A program made the translations under genes and the position numbers. 64,000 nucleotides of DNA from an uncultured Muribaculaceae bacterium. Lineage in GTDB: Bacteria; Bacteroidota; Bacteroidia; Bacteroidales; Muribaculaceae. Shown here piece by piece: positions 25,761 to 34,936 of the stretch. Numbering within the stretch: the first letter of the stretch is position 1; each line of letters opens with the position of its first letter. The notes under the pieces were generated by a model that was given only the letters and a program-made list of their open reading frames with translations, searched no databases and had not been told where the DNA came from. Location of the stretch: positions 1 to 64,000 of the forward strand of contig CAJUOC010000014.1 in NCBI GenBank assembly GCA_910587925.1, given 5' to 3'.

Positions 25761-26908
25761 ACCGCTACCTCCTCACCCTGCTCCTCTCATTGAGCGTGCT
25801 CGCCGCCACGGCTGCTGAGCCAGCCGACTCCGCCGCGGCCGATACCGTGCCCCGCCGCAATTTCATACAGAAGGTCATCGCCTACTTCGGCGAGGCCAAT
25901 AAGGTGCGCGACCGCAATAAGTTTGACATCAGCGTCGTGGGCGGCCCCCACTACTCGAGCGACTCCAAATTTGGCCTCGGCGTGCTCGCCGCCGGCACAT
26001 ACAATCTCGACCGCGCCGACACACTCGACCTGCTCCGCTCCAACATCACCATGAAAGTCGACGCGACCACCGCCGCCCACTATACCCTCAGCCTGGAGGG
26101 CGAGAATATCTTTCCCGGCGACCGCTCCCGCCTTACCTACAATATCTCGGCATCGTCCATCGAGACCAAATACTGGGGCATAGGCTACGACATGGGCCAC
26201 GACGACGCCAACGAGAGCAAGTACCGCTATCTGGCCGCCGTCGCCGACATCAGCCAGACATGGCGCCTGAGCCGCGGCTTCTACCTGGGGCCGATGCTCA
26301 CCGTCAATTACACATCGGGGCGCAGCTTTGACCGCCGCGAGCTGTGGGGCGACGAGCCTACGCATGCTTTTGCCTGGGGCCCGGGCGTGACCGTGCGCTA
26401 CGATACCCGCGACAATCTCACCGACCCGCGCCGGGGCGAGGCTCTGCGGCTCGACCAACTGCTGTGCACGAGCTGGCTGGGCAACTCCCACGGATTTTGC
26501 ATCAACGAGGTCACCGCGTCGATATACCGGCCGCTGTGGCGCGGCGCCACGCTGGCCTCGCGTCTCCACTGGCGGCTTACCTGGGGCGACACCCCATGGT
26601 GCTTCCTGAGCACCATCGGAGGCAGCCACGACATGCGCGGGTACTTCGAAGGCCGCTACCGCGACAAAAACGAGATAGACATATGCGTGGAGCTGCGCCA
26701 GCACGTATGGCGCCGCAACGGTGTGGTGGCCTGGGTGGGCGCCGCGTCGCTCTTCCCGCGCTTCTCGGCCATACGCGCCCGTCAGGTGCTGCCCAACGCC
26801 GGCATAGGCTACCGCTGGGAATTCAAGCGCCGCATGAACGTGCGCGTCGACTTCGGCTTTGGCCGCCATCAAACAGGATTCATACTTGGTCTGAATGAAG
26901 CTTTCTAA
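25757..26908 (+). CDS. Omp85/BamA-like outer-membrane barrel without POTRA
   Basis: A 383-residue exported beta barrel. After a signal peptide (to about residue 20) comes a series of alternating amphipathic strands; MRGYFEGRYRDKN near residues 292-304 matches the conserved (V/M)RG(F/Y) segment of Omp85 proteins, and the last strand ends GLNEAF. There is no room for POTRA domains, so it is a small BamA/TamA- or surface-antigen-like protein with unknown job. It starts on the menE stop (ATGA) and overlaps the EptA-like gene by 14 bases. Confidence 0.7.
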   Translation: MNRYLLTLLLSLSVLAATAAEPADSAAADTVPRRNFIQKVIAYFGEANKVRDRNKFDISVVGGPHYSSDSKFGLGVLAAGTYNLDRADTLDLLRSNITMKVDATTAAHYTLSLEGENIFPGDRSRLTYNISASSIETKYWGIGYDMGHDDANESKYRYLAAVADISQTWRLSRGFYLGPMLTVNYTSGRSFDRRELWGDEPTHAFAWGPGVTVRYDTRDNLTDPRRGEALRLDQLLCTSWLGNSHGFCINEVTASIYRPLWRGATLASRLHWRLTWGDTPWCFLSTIGGSHDMRGYFEGRYRDKNEIDICVELRQHVWRRNGVVAWVGAASLFPRFSAIRARQVLPNAGIGYRWEFKRRMNVRVDFGFGRHQTGFILGLNEAF

Positions 26909-28607
26909 ACTACTGCATACTCCGGGCCTTACCTCGGCTCTGCTCATGTGGATATATCCGCTGCTGCTGGCCGTGCCCAATGTCGCCCTTGCCTTCACCG
27001 AGCAAGGCCCCGTCGCTGTCAAGCTTGCCGGCATCGCCCTGCCGCTGGGCATATACTATATAATAATGAGCTGCACGTACCGCATCGGGCTGGCCGTGTG
27101 GATGTGTCTGCCGCTGACGTTCTTCGCGGCATTTCAGGTGGTGCTGCTGTTTCTGTACGGCGAGTCGATAATCGCCGTTGACATGTTTCTCAATGTCGCC
27201 ACCACCAACGTGGGCGAGGCCACCGAGCTGCTCGGCAACCTGTGGCCGGCGCTGACAGCAGTGGGACTGCTGTATGTGCTGCCGCTGATATGGGCGACAG
27301 TGCTGCTGTGCCGGCGCGCCCGCGTGGCCCCCGGGCGACTGCGCCCCGCGCGCATGGCCGGCGTGATGATACTGGCCGCCGGGCTGGCCCTGTGGTGGCG
27401 CTCGCCGGGGCTTGAGCCCACGCGCGACATCTTCCCGGTAAATGTCATCGACAATATGTGCACAGCCGTCGCCCGCACTCGCGCCACAGCGCTGTATACG
27501 CAGACCTCGGCCGGATTTCGCTACGGCGCATCGTCGCTGCGCCCCGACTCGCTGCGCGAGATACACGTGCTGGTAGTGGGCGAGACAGGGCGCGCCGACC
27601 ACTGGCAGCTCCTCGGCTACGACCGCCCGACCAATCCACGGCTGAGCCGCCGGGCCGGGCTGTGCGTATTCAGCCGCGTGCTCAGCGAGAGCAACACCAC
27701 CCACAAGAGCGTGCCTCTGGCCCTGAGCCACCTCACCGCCGCCGAGTATGGCGACTCCATATACCTCACCCGCGGCATCGTGTCGGCCATGAACGAGGCC
27801 GGATACCGCACCGCCTGGCTCAGCGCGCAGGCCCGCAACCACTCGCTCATCGACCTCTTTGCCGCCGAGGCCGACACGGTCGACTTCATCGGCGACGAGG
27901 AGAGCCATCCCCACGACATCGACCTCACCGGGCCGCTGGCGCGGCTCATAGCCGGCAATCCCGCCGGCAAGCTCTTTGTGGTGCTGCATACATACGGCAG
28001 CCACTTCAACTACCGCGACCGCTATCCCGAGTGCTACGCCCGCTTCATACCCGATTTTCCCACCGAGGCATCGGCCGACAACCGCCCCACCCTCATCAAC
28101 GCCTACGACAACTCCATACTCCACACCGACGCCATGCTCGACAGCGTGATATGCATCCTCGACGCCTGCCGCTGCCCCGCATCGCTCACATACTTCTCAG
28201 ACCACGGCGAGGATATCTACGACGACCCGCGCGGCCGCTTCCTGCACGCCTCGCCCACCCCGACCGTATATCAGCTCCACGTGCCCATGGCCGTCTGGAC
28301 CTCCGACAGCCTGGCCGCCATCGCCCCCGGCCTGCGCCCCGCCATGCGCTCGCGGCGCGACGCGCCGGTGTCGTCGTCGGCAAGTGTATTCCACACCCTG
28401 CTCACCCTTGCCGGCGTCGACACTCCCTATCTGCGCACATCGCTCTCGGTGGCCGCGCCCGGCTACCGGCCGCGCCCGGCGCTGTATGTGACCGACCGCA
28501 ATGCCGGCGTGCCACTCGGGCAGTCGGGCCTGCGCGAGCCTGATTTCATCGAGCTGGAGCGGCGCCATCTGAACGAAAACGCCACCTTGTCGGCGCTTTT
28601 TGAATGA
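26895..28607 (+). CDS. Lipid A phosphoethanolamine transferase-like (EptA family)
   Basis: A 570-residue inner-membrane enzyme: five N-terminal helices, then a periplasmic sulfatase-fold domain. VVGETGRADHWQLLGYDRPT near residues 226-245 and SNTTHKSVPLALS (nucleophile Thr) are the active-site blocks; LHTYGSHFNYRDRYP and YFSDHGEDIYDD complete the Zn site. Such enzymes add phosphoethanolamine to lipid A or other phosphorylated glycans and change polymyxin susceptibility. It overlaps the barrel gene, so it is produced with the menaquinone genes and LPS-facing barrel. Confidence 0.85.
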   Translation: MKLSKLLHTPGLTSALLMWIYPLLLAVPNVALAFTEQGPVAVKLAGIALPLGIYYIIMSCTYRIGLAVWMCLPLTFFAAFQVVLLFLYGESIIAVDMFLNVATTNVGEATELLGNLWPALTAVGLLYVLPLIWATVLLCRRARVAPGRLRPARMAGVMILAAGLALWWRSPGLEPTRDIFPVNVIDNMCTAVARTRATALYTQTSAGFRYGASSLRPDSLREIHVLVVGETGRADHWQLLGYDRPTNPRLSRRAGLCVFSRVLSESNTTHKSVPLALSHLTAAEYGDSIYLTRGIVSAMNEAGYRTAWLSAQARNHSLIDLFAAEADTVDFIGDEESHPHDIDLTGPLARLIAGNPAGKLFVVLHTYGSHFNYRDRYPECYARFIPDFPTEASADNRPTLINAYDNSILHTDAMLDSVICILDACRCPASLTYFSDHGEDIYDDPRGRFLHASPTPTVYQLHVPMAVWTSDSLAAIAPGLRPAMRSRRDAPVSSSASVFHTLLTLAGVDTPYLRTSLSVAAPGYRPRPALYVTDRNAGVPLGQSGLREPDFIELERRHLNENATLSALFE

Positions 28608-28615
28608 TTAAGACA

Positions 28616-28645
28616 CTTGCAGACGCCACATTTTCATTACATTTG
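28616..28645 (+). promoter_or_regulatory. Promoter of the GH43-arabinose operon
   Basis: CTTG at 28616-28619, 18 bases and TACATTTG at 28638-28645 lie 34 bases before the GH43 ATG. The upstream gene ends at 28607, so the promoter is intergenic. Confidence 0.55.
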
Positions 28646-28678
28646 CAAAAAACATCAACCTCTAATCTATCAATCTAC

Positions 28679-29773
28679 ATGAAAAGACTTTTAATCCCCA
28701 TGCTGATGGCCGCGACAGCCGCCATAGGAGCATCGGCAGCGATGCCGGTAATCAAGGGCGAGACATTTCCCGACACCGACGGCCGCCACATCAATGCCCA
28801 CGGCGGCGGCATCATCAAGCAAGGCGACACATACTACTGGTATGGCGAGCACCGCGGCGACGGCTCTCCCGGCTCGGGCCAGGAAGGCGTGACCTGCTAC
28901 ACCTCGTCCGACCTGCGCACATGGACCGACCACGGCATCGTGCTGGCTGTATCAGACGAGCCCGGCCACCCGCTCGAGCGCGGCGGCATCATCGAGCGCC
29001 CCAAGGTGATATACTGCCCCGCCACGGGCAAGTACGTGATGTGGTTTCACCACGAGCTCAAGGGGCGCGGCTACGGCGCCGCCGAGGCTGCCGTAGCGGT
29101 AGCCGACAATCCCTTCGGCCCCTTCGAGCTGCTCCACTCAGGCCGCGTCAACCCCGGCATCGCCCACGCCAATCTCCCCGCCGAAGCGCTGACCAAGGTA
29201 TGGGACGACAAACTCGAGTGGTGGACTCCCGAGTGGCATCAGGCCGTAGAGGAAGGCCTGTTTGCCGTGCGCGACCTTGAGGGCGGCCAGATGGCACGCG
29301 ACATGGGCCTCTTCATCGACGACGACGGCAAGGCATATCACATCTACTCCTCCGAGGAAAACCTCACCCTCAACATCGCCGAGCTCGACCCGACCTTCAC
29401 CCGCCACACCGGCAAGTACATACGCATCTTCCCCGGCGGCCACAACGAGGCTCCGGCGATGTTCAAGCGCGACGGCACCTACTGGATGATCACCTCAGGC
29501 TGCACCGGCTGGGCACCCAACGCCGCCCGCCTCATGCGAGCCGACAATATCATGGGCCCCTGGGAGATGCTGCCCAATCCCTGCCGCGGCGAAGGCGCCG
29601 ACAAGACTTTCCAGGGACAGAGCACATACGTCTACCGCGACGGCGACTCCTACACTTTCATGGCCGACATATGGAATCCCAAGAATCTCGGCGACTCGCG
29701 TCACCTGTGGCTGCCCATCAGCTTCGATGCCGACGGTGTACCCTACATCGACTCACCCTCCAACTCAAAATAA
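28679..29773 (+). CDS. GH43-like glycosidase
   Basis: A 364-residue exported five-bladed beta-propeller enzyme. The signal peptide MKRLLIPMLMAATAAIGASA is followed by INAHGGGIIKQGDTYYWYGE (general base region), IERPKVIYCPATGKYVMWFH, RDMGLFIDDDGKAYHIYSSE and EAPAMFKRDGTYWMITSG with the acid Glu. This is the GH43 or clan GH-F pattern of galactan/arabinan exo-enzymes; the subfamily cannot be set by eye. The ATG at 28679 opens the signal peptide; the frame upstream runs through the promoter. It is the first gene before an L-arabinose catabolic set, which favours arabinose-containing substrates. Confidence 0.8.
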   Translation: MKRLLIPMLMAATAAIGASAAMPVIKGETFPDTDGRHINAHGGGIIKQGDTYYWYGEHRGDGSPGSGQEGVTCYTSSDLRTWTDHGIVLAVSDEPGHPLERGGIIERPKVIYCPATGKYVMWFHHELKGRGYGAAEAAVAVADNPFGPFELLHSGRVNPGIAHANLPAEALTKVWDDKLEWWTPEWHQAVEEGLFAVRDLEGGQMARDMGLFIDDDGKAYHIYSSEENLTLNIAELDPTFTRHTGKYIRIFPGGHNEAPAMFKRDGTYWMITSGCTGWAPNAARLMRADNIMGPWEMLPNPCRGEGADKTFQGQSTYVYRDGDSYTFMADIWNPKNLGDSRHLWLPISFDADGVPYIDSPSNSK

Positions 29774-29780
29774 CACACCT

Positions 29781-30926
29781 ATGAAAACACTTATCTATCC
29801 CGCGCTGGCCCTCGCAGCCCTGCTCACCGGCTGCACCCGGGCGCCGCAACTGACCCGTTCGGGTCTCGACCCCAAAAATTTCGAGGCTGTATACCGCGGC
29901 GACTCCACCGCGCTCTACGTGCTCCACGGCAGCTCCGACATGGAAGTGTGCATCACCAATTTCGGAGGCCGCATCGTATCGATCACCCTGCCCGACCGCG
30001 ACGGTGTAGACCGCGACGTGGTGCTCGGCTTTGACAGCGTGCAGGCTTATTTCCCCGAAAACCATACCCAGGACTTCGGCGCAGCCATCGGCCGGTATGC
30101 CAACCGCATCGCCCACGGCCGCTTTGTGCTCGACGGCGACACCGTAGTGCTCCCGCAAAACAACTTTGGCCACTGCCTCCACGGCGGTACCGACATGGGC
30201 ACACTGGGCTGGCAGTACCGCGTGTACAAGGCCGTCCAGCCCAATGACTCCACGCTCGTCCTCTCCATCGACGACGCCGACGGCAACAACGGCTTCCCCG
30301 GCCGCGTAGCCGCCACCGTCAAGTATACCCTCATGCCCTGCGGAGCGCTCGACATCGACTATACAGCCACCACCGACCGCCCCACCGTGGTAAATATGAC
30401 CAACCACTCATATTTCAACCTCAGCGGCAACCCTGCCGGCGACATCCTCGACCACATGCTCACCATCAATGCCTCGGGCTACACCCCGGTCGACTCCACC
30501 TTCATGACCACCGGCGAGATAGCTCCCGTGGCCGGCACGCCCTTTGACTTCTCCAGCGCCAAGAGCATCGGCCGCGACATCGCCGCCGAAGACACCCAGC
30601 TGCGCTACGCCATGGGTTACGACCACAACTGGGTGCTCGACAACGACACCCCCGACAGCGTGCCCGCCGCCCTGCTCTACTCGCCCGCCACAGGCATTGA
30701 GCTGGCCGTATACACCACCGAGCCGGGCATACAGGTATATACCGGCAACTTCCTCGACGGCACAGTCGAGGGCAAGCGCGGCATCGCATACCCGCAGCGC
30801 GCCGCCGTATGCCTCGAGACACAGAAGTATCCCGACTCGCCCAACAAGCCCGAGTGGCCCTCGGCAGTGCTGCGGCCCGGCGAAACATACCACAGCAAGT
30901 GCCGCTTTGATTTCTCGGTGCGTTGA
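29781..30926 (+). CDS. galM: Aldose 1-epimerase lipoprotein
   Basis: A 381-residue mutarotase interconverting alpha and beta anomers of aldoses. It has a lipoprotein signal with lipobox LLTGC (Cys18), so it is anchored rather than cytoplasmic. FGGRIVSITLPDRDG, GRYANRIAHGRF, NFGHCLHGGTD (catalytic His), NHSYFNLSG (second His) and GKRGIAYPQRAAVCLETQ with the catalytic Glu are standard. It is between GH43 and the symporter, where it would prepare released sugar for import. Confidence 0.9.
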   Translation: MKTLIYPALALAALLTGCTRAPQLTRSGLDPKNFEAVYRGDSTALYVLHGSSDMEVCITNFGGRIVSITLPDRDGVDRDVVLGFDSVQAYFPENHTQDFGAAIGRYANRIAHGRFVLDGDTVVLPQNNFGHCLHGGTDMGTLGWQYRVYKAVQPNDSTLVLSIDDADGNNGFPGRVAATVKYTLMPCGALDIDYTATTDRPTVVNMTNHSYFNLSGNPAGDILDHMLTINASGYTPVDSTFMTTGEIAPVAGTPFDFSSAKSIGRDIAAEDTQLRYAMGYDHNWVLDNDTPDSVPAALLYSPATGIELAVYTTEPGIQVYTGNFLDGTVEGKRGIAYPQRAAVCLETQKYPDSPNKPEWPSAVLRPGETYHSKCRFDFSVR

Positions 30927-30979
30927 GTATCCTCAAAGCCTGCGGCGTACTTTAGAATATATACCTTAAAAACTATATC

Positions 30980-32674
30980 ATGGCATTTTTGGACTGGCTT
31001 GTCATCGCCCTCTTCTGTGCGGCGCTGGTAGGCATCATCATCTGGGTCATGCGGCAGAAGCAGAACAATGCCGCTGACTACTTTCTTGGCGGTAAAGACG
31101 CCACCTGGATAGCCATCGGCGCATCCATCTTCGCATCAAACATCGGCTCAGAGCACCTCATAGGCCTGGCAGGCTCCGGCGCATCGTCGGGCATGGCTAT
31201 GGCCCACTGGGAGATACAGGGCTGGATGATACTCATCCTGGGCTGGGTATTCGTACCCTTCTACACCCGCTCGATGGTATACACCATGCCCGAGTTTCTC
31301 GAGAAGCGCTTCAACCCCCAGTCGCGCACCATCCTGGCCACCATCTCGCTCATCAGCTACGTGCTCACCAAGGTGGCCGTGACAGTGTATGCCGGCGGCC
31401 TCGTATTCCAGCAGGTATTTGGCATCGACACCATCTGGGGCATCGACTTCTTCTGGATTGCTGCCGTCGGGCTTGTGCTCATCACGGCGCTCTACACCAT
31501 CTTCGGCGGCATGAAATCGGTGCTGTACACCTCGGTGCTACAGACACCGATACTGCTGCTGGGCTCGCTCATCATACTGGTGCTCGGTCTCAAGGAGCTT
31601 GGCGGCTGGGACGAGATGATGCGCATATGCTCTGAGGTGAAAGTCAACGAGTACGGCGATACCATGACCAATCTCATCCGCGACAACCGCGACGCCCAGT
31701 ACCCCTGGCTCGGGGCGCTCATCGGCTCGGCGGTGATCGGTTTCTGGTACTGGTGTACCGACCAGTTTATCGTGCAGCGTGTGCTCTCGGGCAAAAACGA
31801 GCGCGAGAGCCGCCGCGGTACCATCTTCGGCGCCTATCTCAAGCTGCTGCCAGTATTCCTCTTCCTCATCCCCGGCATGATAGCCTTTGCCCTGCATCAG
31901 CAGGGCGGCGACTTCCTGCCCATGCTCCCCGGCGGCAACCCCAACAGCGACGCAGCCTTCCCCACCCTGGTGGCCAAGCTGCTCCCGGCCGGTGTCAAGG
32001 GCCTTATCGTATGCGGCATCCTGGCCGCGCTGATGAGCTCGCTGGCATCGCTCTTCAACTCGTCGGCCGCTCTCTTCACCATCGACTTCTACCAGCGCCT
32101 GCGTCCCAAGACCGACCCCAAGAAACTCGTGCGTATCGGCCAGGCCGCCACGGTGGTGATAGTGATACTCGGCATACTGTGGATACCCGTGATGCGCTCC
32201 ATCGGCGATGTGCTGTATCTCTATCTGCAAGACGTGCAGTCGGTGCTCGCGCCCGGCATCGCGTCGGCCTTCCTCATCGGCATCCTGTGGAAGCGCGCCT
32301 CGGCCCAGGGCGGCATGTGGGCGCTGCTGTCGGGCCTCATCGTGGGCCTCACCCGCCTCGGCGCCAAAATCTACTATACCTCGCAGGGCATAGTGGCCGG
32401 TACAAATCCCGACGCCGGCCTCTTCCAGCGCGTGTTTTTCGACGAAAACTGGCTCTTCTTCTGCGGCTGGATGCTGGTATTCTGCCTCGCTGTCGGCGTC
32501 GTAGTGTCGCTGCTGACCAAGGCCCCCGCGCCCGAGAAAATCAGCGGCCTCGTATTCGGCACATCCACACCCGAGCAGAAAGCCGCCACCCGCGCCAGCT
32601 GGAACACCTGGGACATCGTGCACACCTGCATCATCCTGGGCATCACTGCCGCATTTTACATCTACTTCTGGTAA
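30980..32674 (+). CDS. Sodium/sugar symporter, SSS family
   Basis: A 564-residue inner-membrane transporter with about fourteen helices. DYFLGGKDATW, ASNIGSEHLIGLAGSGASSG near residues 53-72 (sodium site and sugar path), and GLIVCGILAALMSSLASLFNSSAALFTIDFYQ are SSS/SGLT-family blocks. The C-terminus has an added helix after a short hydrophilic loop. Placed between galM and araDAB, it most likely imports L-arabinose or a related pentose/galactose; exact substrate is inference. Confidence 0.9.
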   Translation: MAFLDWLVIALFCAALVGIIIWVMRQKQNNAADYFLGGKDATWIAIGASIFASNIGSEHLIGLAGSGASSGMAMAHWEIQGWMILILGWVFVPFYTRSMVYTMPEFLEKRFNPQSRTILATISLISYVLTKVAVTVYAGGLVFQQVFGIDTIWGIDFFWIAAVGLVLITALYTIFGGMKSVLYTSVLQTPILLLGSLIILVLGLKELGGWDEMMRICSEVKVNEYGDTMTNLIRDNRDAQYPWLGALIGSAVIGFWYWCTDQFIVQRVLSGKNERESRRGTIFGAYLKLLPVFLFLIPGMIAFALHQQGGDFLPMLPGGNPNSDAAFPTLVAKLLPAGVKGLIVCGILAALMSSLASLFNSSAALFTIDFYQRLRPKTDPKKLVRIGQAATVVIVILGILWIPVMRSIGDVLYLYLQDVQSVLAPGIASAFLIGILWKRASAQGGMWALLSGLIVGLTRLGAKIYYTSQGIVAGTNPDAGLFQRVFFDENWLFFCGWMLVFCLAVGVVVSLLTKAPAPEKISGLVFGTSTPEQKAATRASWNTWDIVHTCIILGITAAFYIYFW

Positions 32675-32686
32675 ATCCAATCTGCA

Positions 32687-33385
32687 ATGCTTGAAGATCT
32701 CAAAGAAAAAGTATACCGCGCCAATATGGCGCTGGTCGAGCACGGGCTGGTGATATTCACCTGGGGCAACGTGTCGGGCATCGACCGCGAGCGCGGCCTG
32801 GTCGTGATCAAGCCCTCGGGCGTCGACTACGCCACGATGACCGCCGCCGACATGGTGGTGGTCGACCTGGCCACCGGCGATGTGGTCGAGGGCGGGCTGC
32901 GCCCGTCGTCTGACACGCCAACCCACCTGGCCATCTACCGCGCCTGGCCCGAGGCCGGCGGCGTGGTGCATACCCACTCGACATACGCCACCGCGTGGGC
33001 ACAGGCCGGCATCGACCTGCCCAACATCGGCACCACCCACGCCGACTACTTCCACCGCGACATCCCCTGCACCCCCGACATGACCGCCGGCGAGGTGCGC
33101 GGCGACTATGAGCTGGAGACCGGCAATGTGATCGTGCGCACATTTTCGGAGCGCGGCTTAAACCCCATGCACACTCCCGGCGTTCTTGTCAAGAATCACG
33201 GCCCCTTCAGCTGGGGCGCCACCCCGGCCGAGGCCGTGCACAATGCCGTGGTGATGGAGCAGGTGGCACGCATGGCCTTCGTGGCACGCATGGTCAACCC
33301 CGACCTCACCATGAATCCGCTGCTCATCGAGAAGCACTTCTCGCGCAAGCACGGTCCCGGCGCATATTACGGACAGAAAAAATAA
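32687..33385 (+). CDS. araD: L-ribulose-5-phosphate 4-epimerase
   Basis: A 232-residue class II aldolase-fold enzyme producing D-xylulose 5-phosphate. TWGNVSGIDRERGLVVIKPSG is the phosphate-binding region near residues 25-45, VVHTHSTYATAWAQ has the zinc His pair near 93-106, and VLVKNHGPFSWG the third metal ligand. Standard length. It lies 12 bases after the symporter gene and 27 before araA. Confidence 0.95.
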   Translation: MLEDLKEKVYRANMALVEHGLVIFTWGNVSGIDRERGLVVIKPSGVDYATMTAADMVVVDLATGDVVEGGLRPSSDTPTHLAIYRAWPEAGGVVHTHSTYATAWAQAGIDLPNIGTTHADYFHRDIPCTPDMTAGEVRGDYELETGNVIVRTFSERGLNPMHTPGVLVKNHGPFSWGATPAEAVHNAVVMEQVARMAFVARMVNPDLTMNPLLIEKHFSRKHGPGAYYGQKK

Positions 33386-33412
33386 TCAATCCTCTAAAAT
33401 CGATATACAGAC

Positions 33413-34936
33413 ATGTTTGACAATCTTGAAATATGGTGGGTCACCGGCGCACAGATGCTCTACGGTGAGGAACCCGTGCGCATCGTAGAGTCGCACTCCC
33501 GCGAAATGGTCGACGGCATCAACGCCGCCGGCGCCATCCCCGTGAAGGTCGTATACAAAGGCACCGTGATGTCGTCTAAAGACATCGAGCGCGTGATGCT
33601 CGAGGCCAACGCCGACGGCAAGTGCATCGGCATCATCACCTGGATGCACACCTTCTCGCCCGCCAAGATGTGGATACACGGCCTGCAGCAGCTGCGCAAG
33701 CCTCTGCTCCACCTCCACACACAGTACAATGCCGAGATACCCTGGGATACGATGGACATGGACTTCATGAACCTCAACCAGAGCGCCCACGGCGACCGCG
33801 AGTTTGGCCACATCTGCGCCCGTCTCGACGTGCGCCGCAAAGTGGTGGTCGGCTACTGGAAAGACCCCGCCACGCTCGAGCGCATAGCCGTGTGGAGCCG
33901 CGTGGCCGCCGCCGTGGCCGATGCCCGCGACATGCTGGTGCTGCGCTTCGGCGACCAGATGAACAATGTCGCCGTGACCGACGGCGACAAGGTGGCTGCC
34001 GAGATGCAGCTGGGATACCATGTCGACTACTGTCCCGTGAGCGAGCTCATGGAGTATCACAAGGCCGTGGCCGACGCCGACGTCGACGCCCTGGTAGCCG
34101 AGTACCACCGCATGTATGTATGCGAGGGTGATGTGGCCGTGCCCAGCACCGACGCTTACAAGGCCGTATGGAACGCCGCCAAGGCCGAGCTCGCCATACG
34201 CGCGTGCCTCAAGGCCAAGGGCGCCAAGGCCTTCACCACCAACTTCGACGACCTCGGCACCGACGACATCAACGACCCCAAGTTTGAAGGCTTCGACCAG
34301 ATACCCGGCCTGGCAGCGCAGCGGCTCATGGCCGAGGGCATCGGCTTCGGCGCCGAGGGCGACTGGAAGTCGGCCGCGCTCTACCGCACCCTCTGGGTGA
34401 TGAACCGGGGCCTGGGCGGCTGCTCGTTCCTCGAAGACTACACCCTCAACTTCGACGGCGCCCGCAGCTCCATCCTCCAGGCCCACATGCTGGAGGTATG
34501 CCCCACCATCGCCGAGGAGAAGCCCCGCCTCGAGGTACACTTCCTCGGTATAGGCATCCGCAAGGCTCAGACCGCCCGCCTGGTATTCACCTCGCGTCCA
34601 GGCACCGGCATCACCGCCACCGTGATCGACATGGGCAATCGCTTCCGCCTTATCGTCAACGATGTGGAGTGCATCAAGAGCAAGCCGCTGCCCAAGCTCC
34701 CCGTGGCCTCGGCCCTGTGGATACCCATGCCCGACTTTGCCACCGGGGCAGGCGCCTGGATTATGGCCGGCGGCACACACCACAGCTGCTTTGCATACGG
34801 CATCACCCCCGAGTACTGGTCTGACTATGCCGAGATGACCGGCATCGAGATGGTACATATCGACAAAAATACCACCCTCGAAGGCTTCAAGCGCGAGCTG
34901 CGCATGGGCGAGGTGTATTACATGCTCAAGAAGTGA
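33413..34936 (+). CDS. araA: L-arabinose isomerase
   Basis: A 507-residue enzyme that converts L-arabinose to L-ribulose, Mn2+ dependent. It starts MFDNLEIWWVTGAQMLYGEE; GIITWMHTFSPAKMWIHGLQ, QMNNVAVTDGDKVAAEMQLG, LEDYTLNFDGARSSILQAHM and TGIEMVHIDKNTTL are the family blocks, including the metal-ligand Glu and His residues. Near-universal length. Its stop overlaps the GTG start of the kinase (GTGA). Confidence 0.97.
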   Translation: MFDNLEIWWVTGAQMLYGEEPVRIVESHSREMVDGINAAGAIPVKVVYKGTVMSSKDIERVMLEANADGKCIGIITWMHTFSPAKMWIHGLQQLRKPLLHLHTQYNAEIPWDTMDMDFMNLNQSAHGDREFGHICARLDVRRKVVVGYWKDPATLERIAVWSRVAAAVADARDMLVLRFGDQMNNVAVTDGDKVAAEMQLGYHVDYCPVSELMEYHKAVADADVDALVAEYHRMYVCEGDVAVPSTDAYKAVWNAAKAELAIRACLKAKGAKAFTTNFDDLGTDDINDPKFEGFDQIPGLAAQRLMAEGIGFGAEGDWKSAALYRTLWVMNRGLGGCSFLEDYTLNFDGARSSILQAHMLEVCPTIAEEKPRLEVHFLGIGIRKAQTARLVFTSRPGTGITATVIDMGNRFRLIVNDVECIKSKPLPKLPVASALWIPMPDFATGAGAWIMAGGTHHSCFAYGITPEYWSDYAEMTGIEMVHIDKNTTLEGFKRELRMGEVYYMLKK

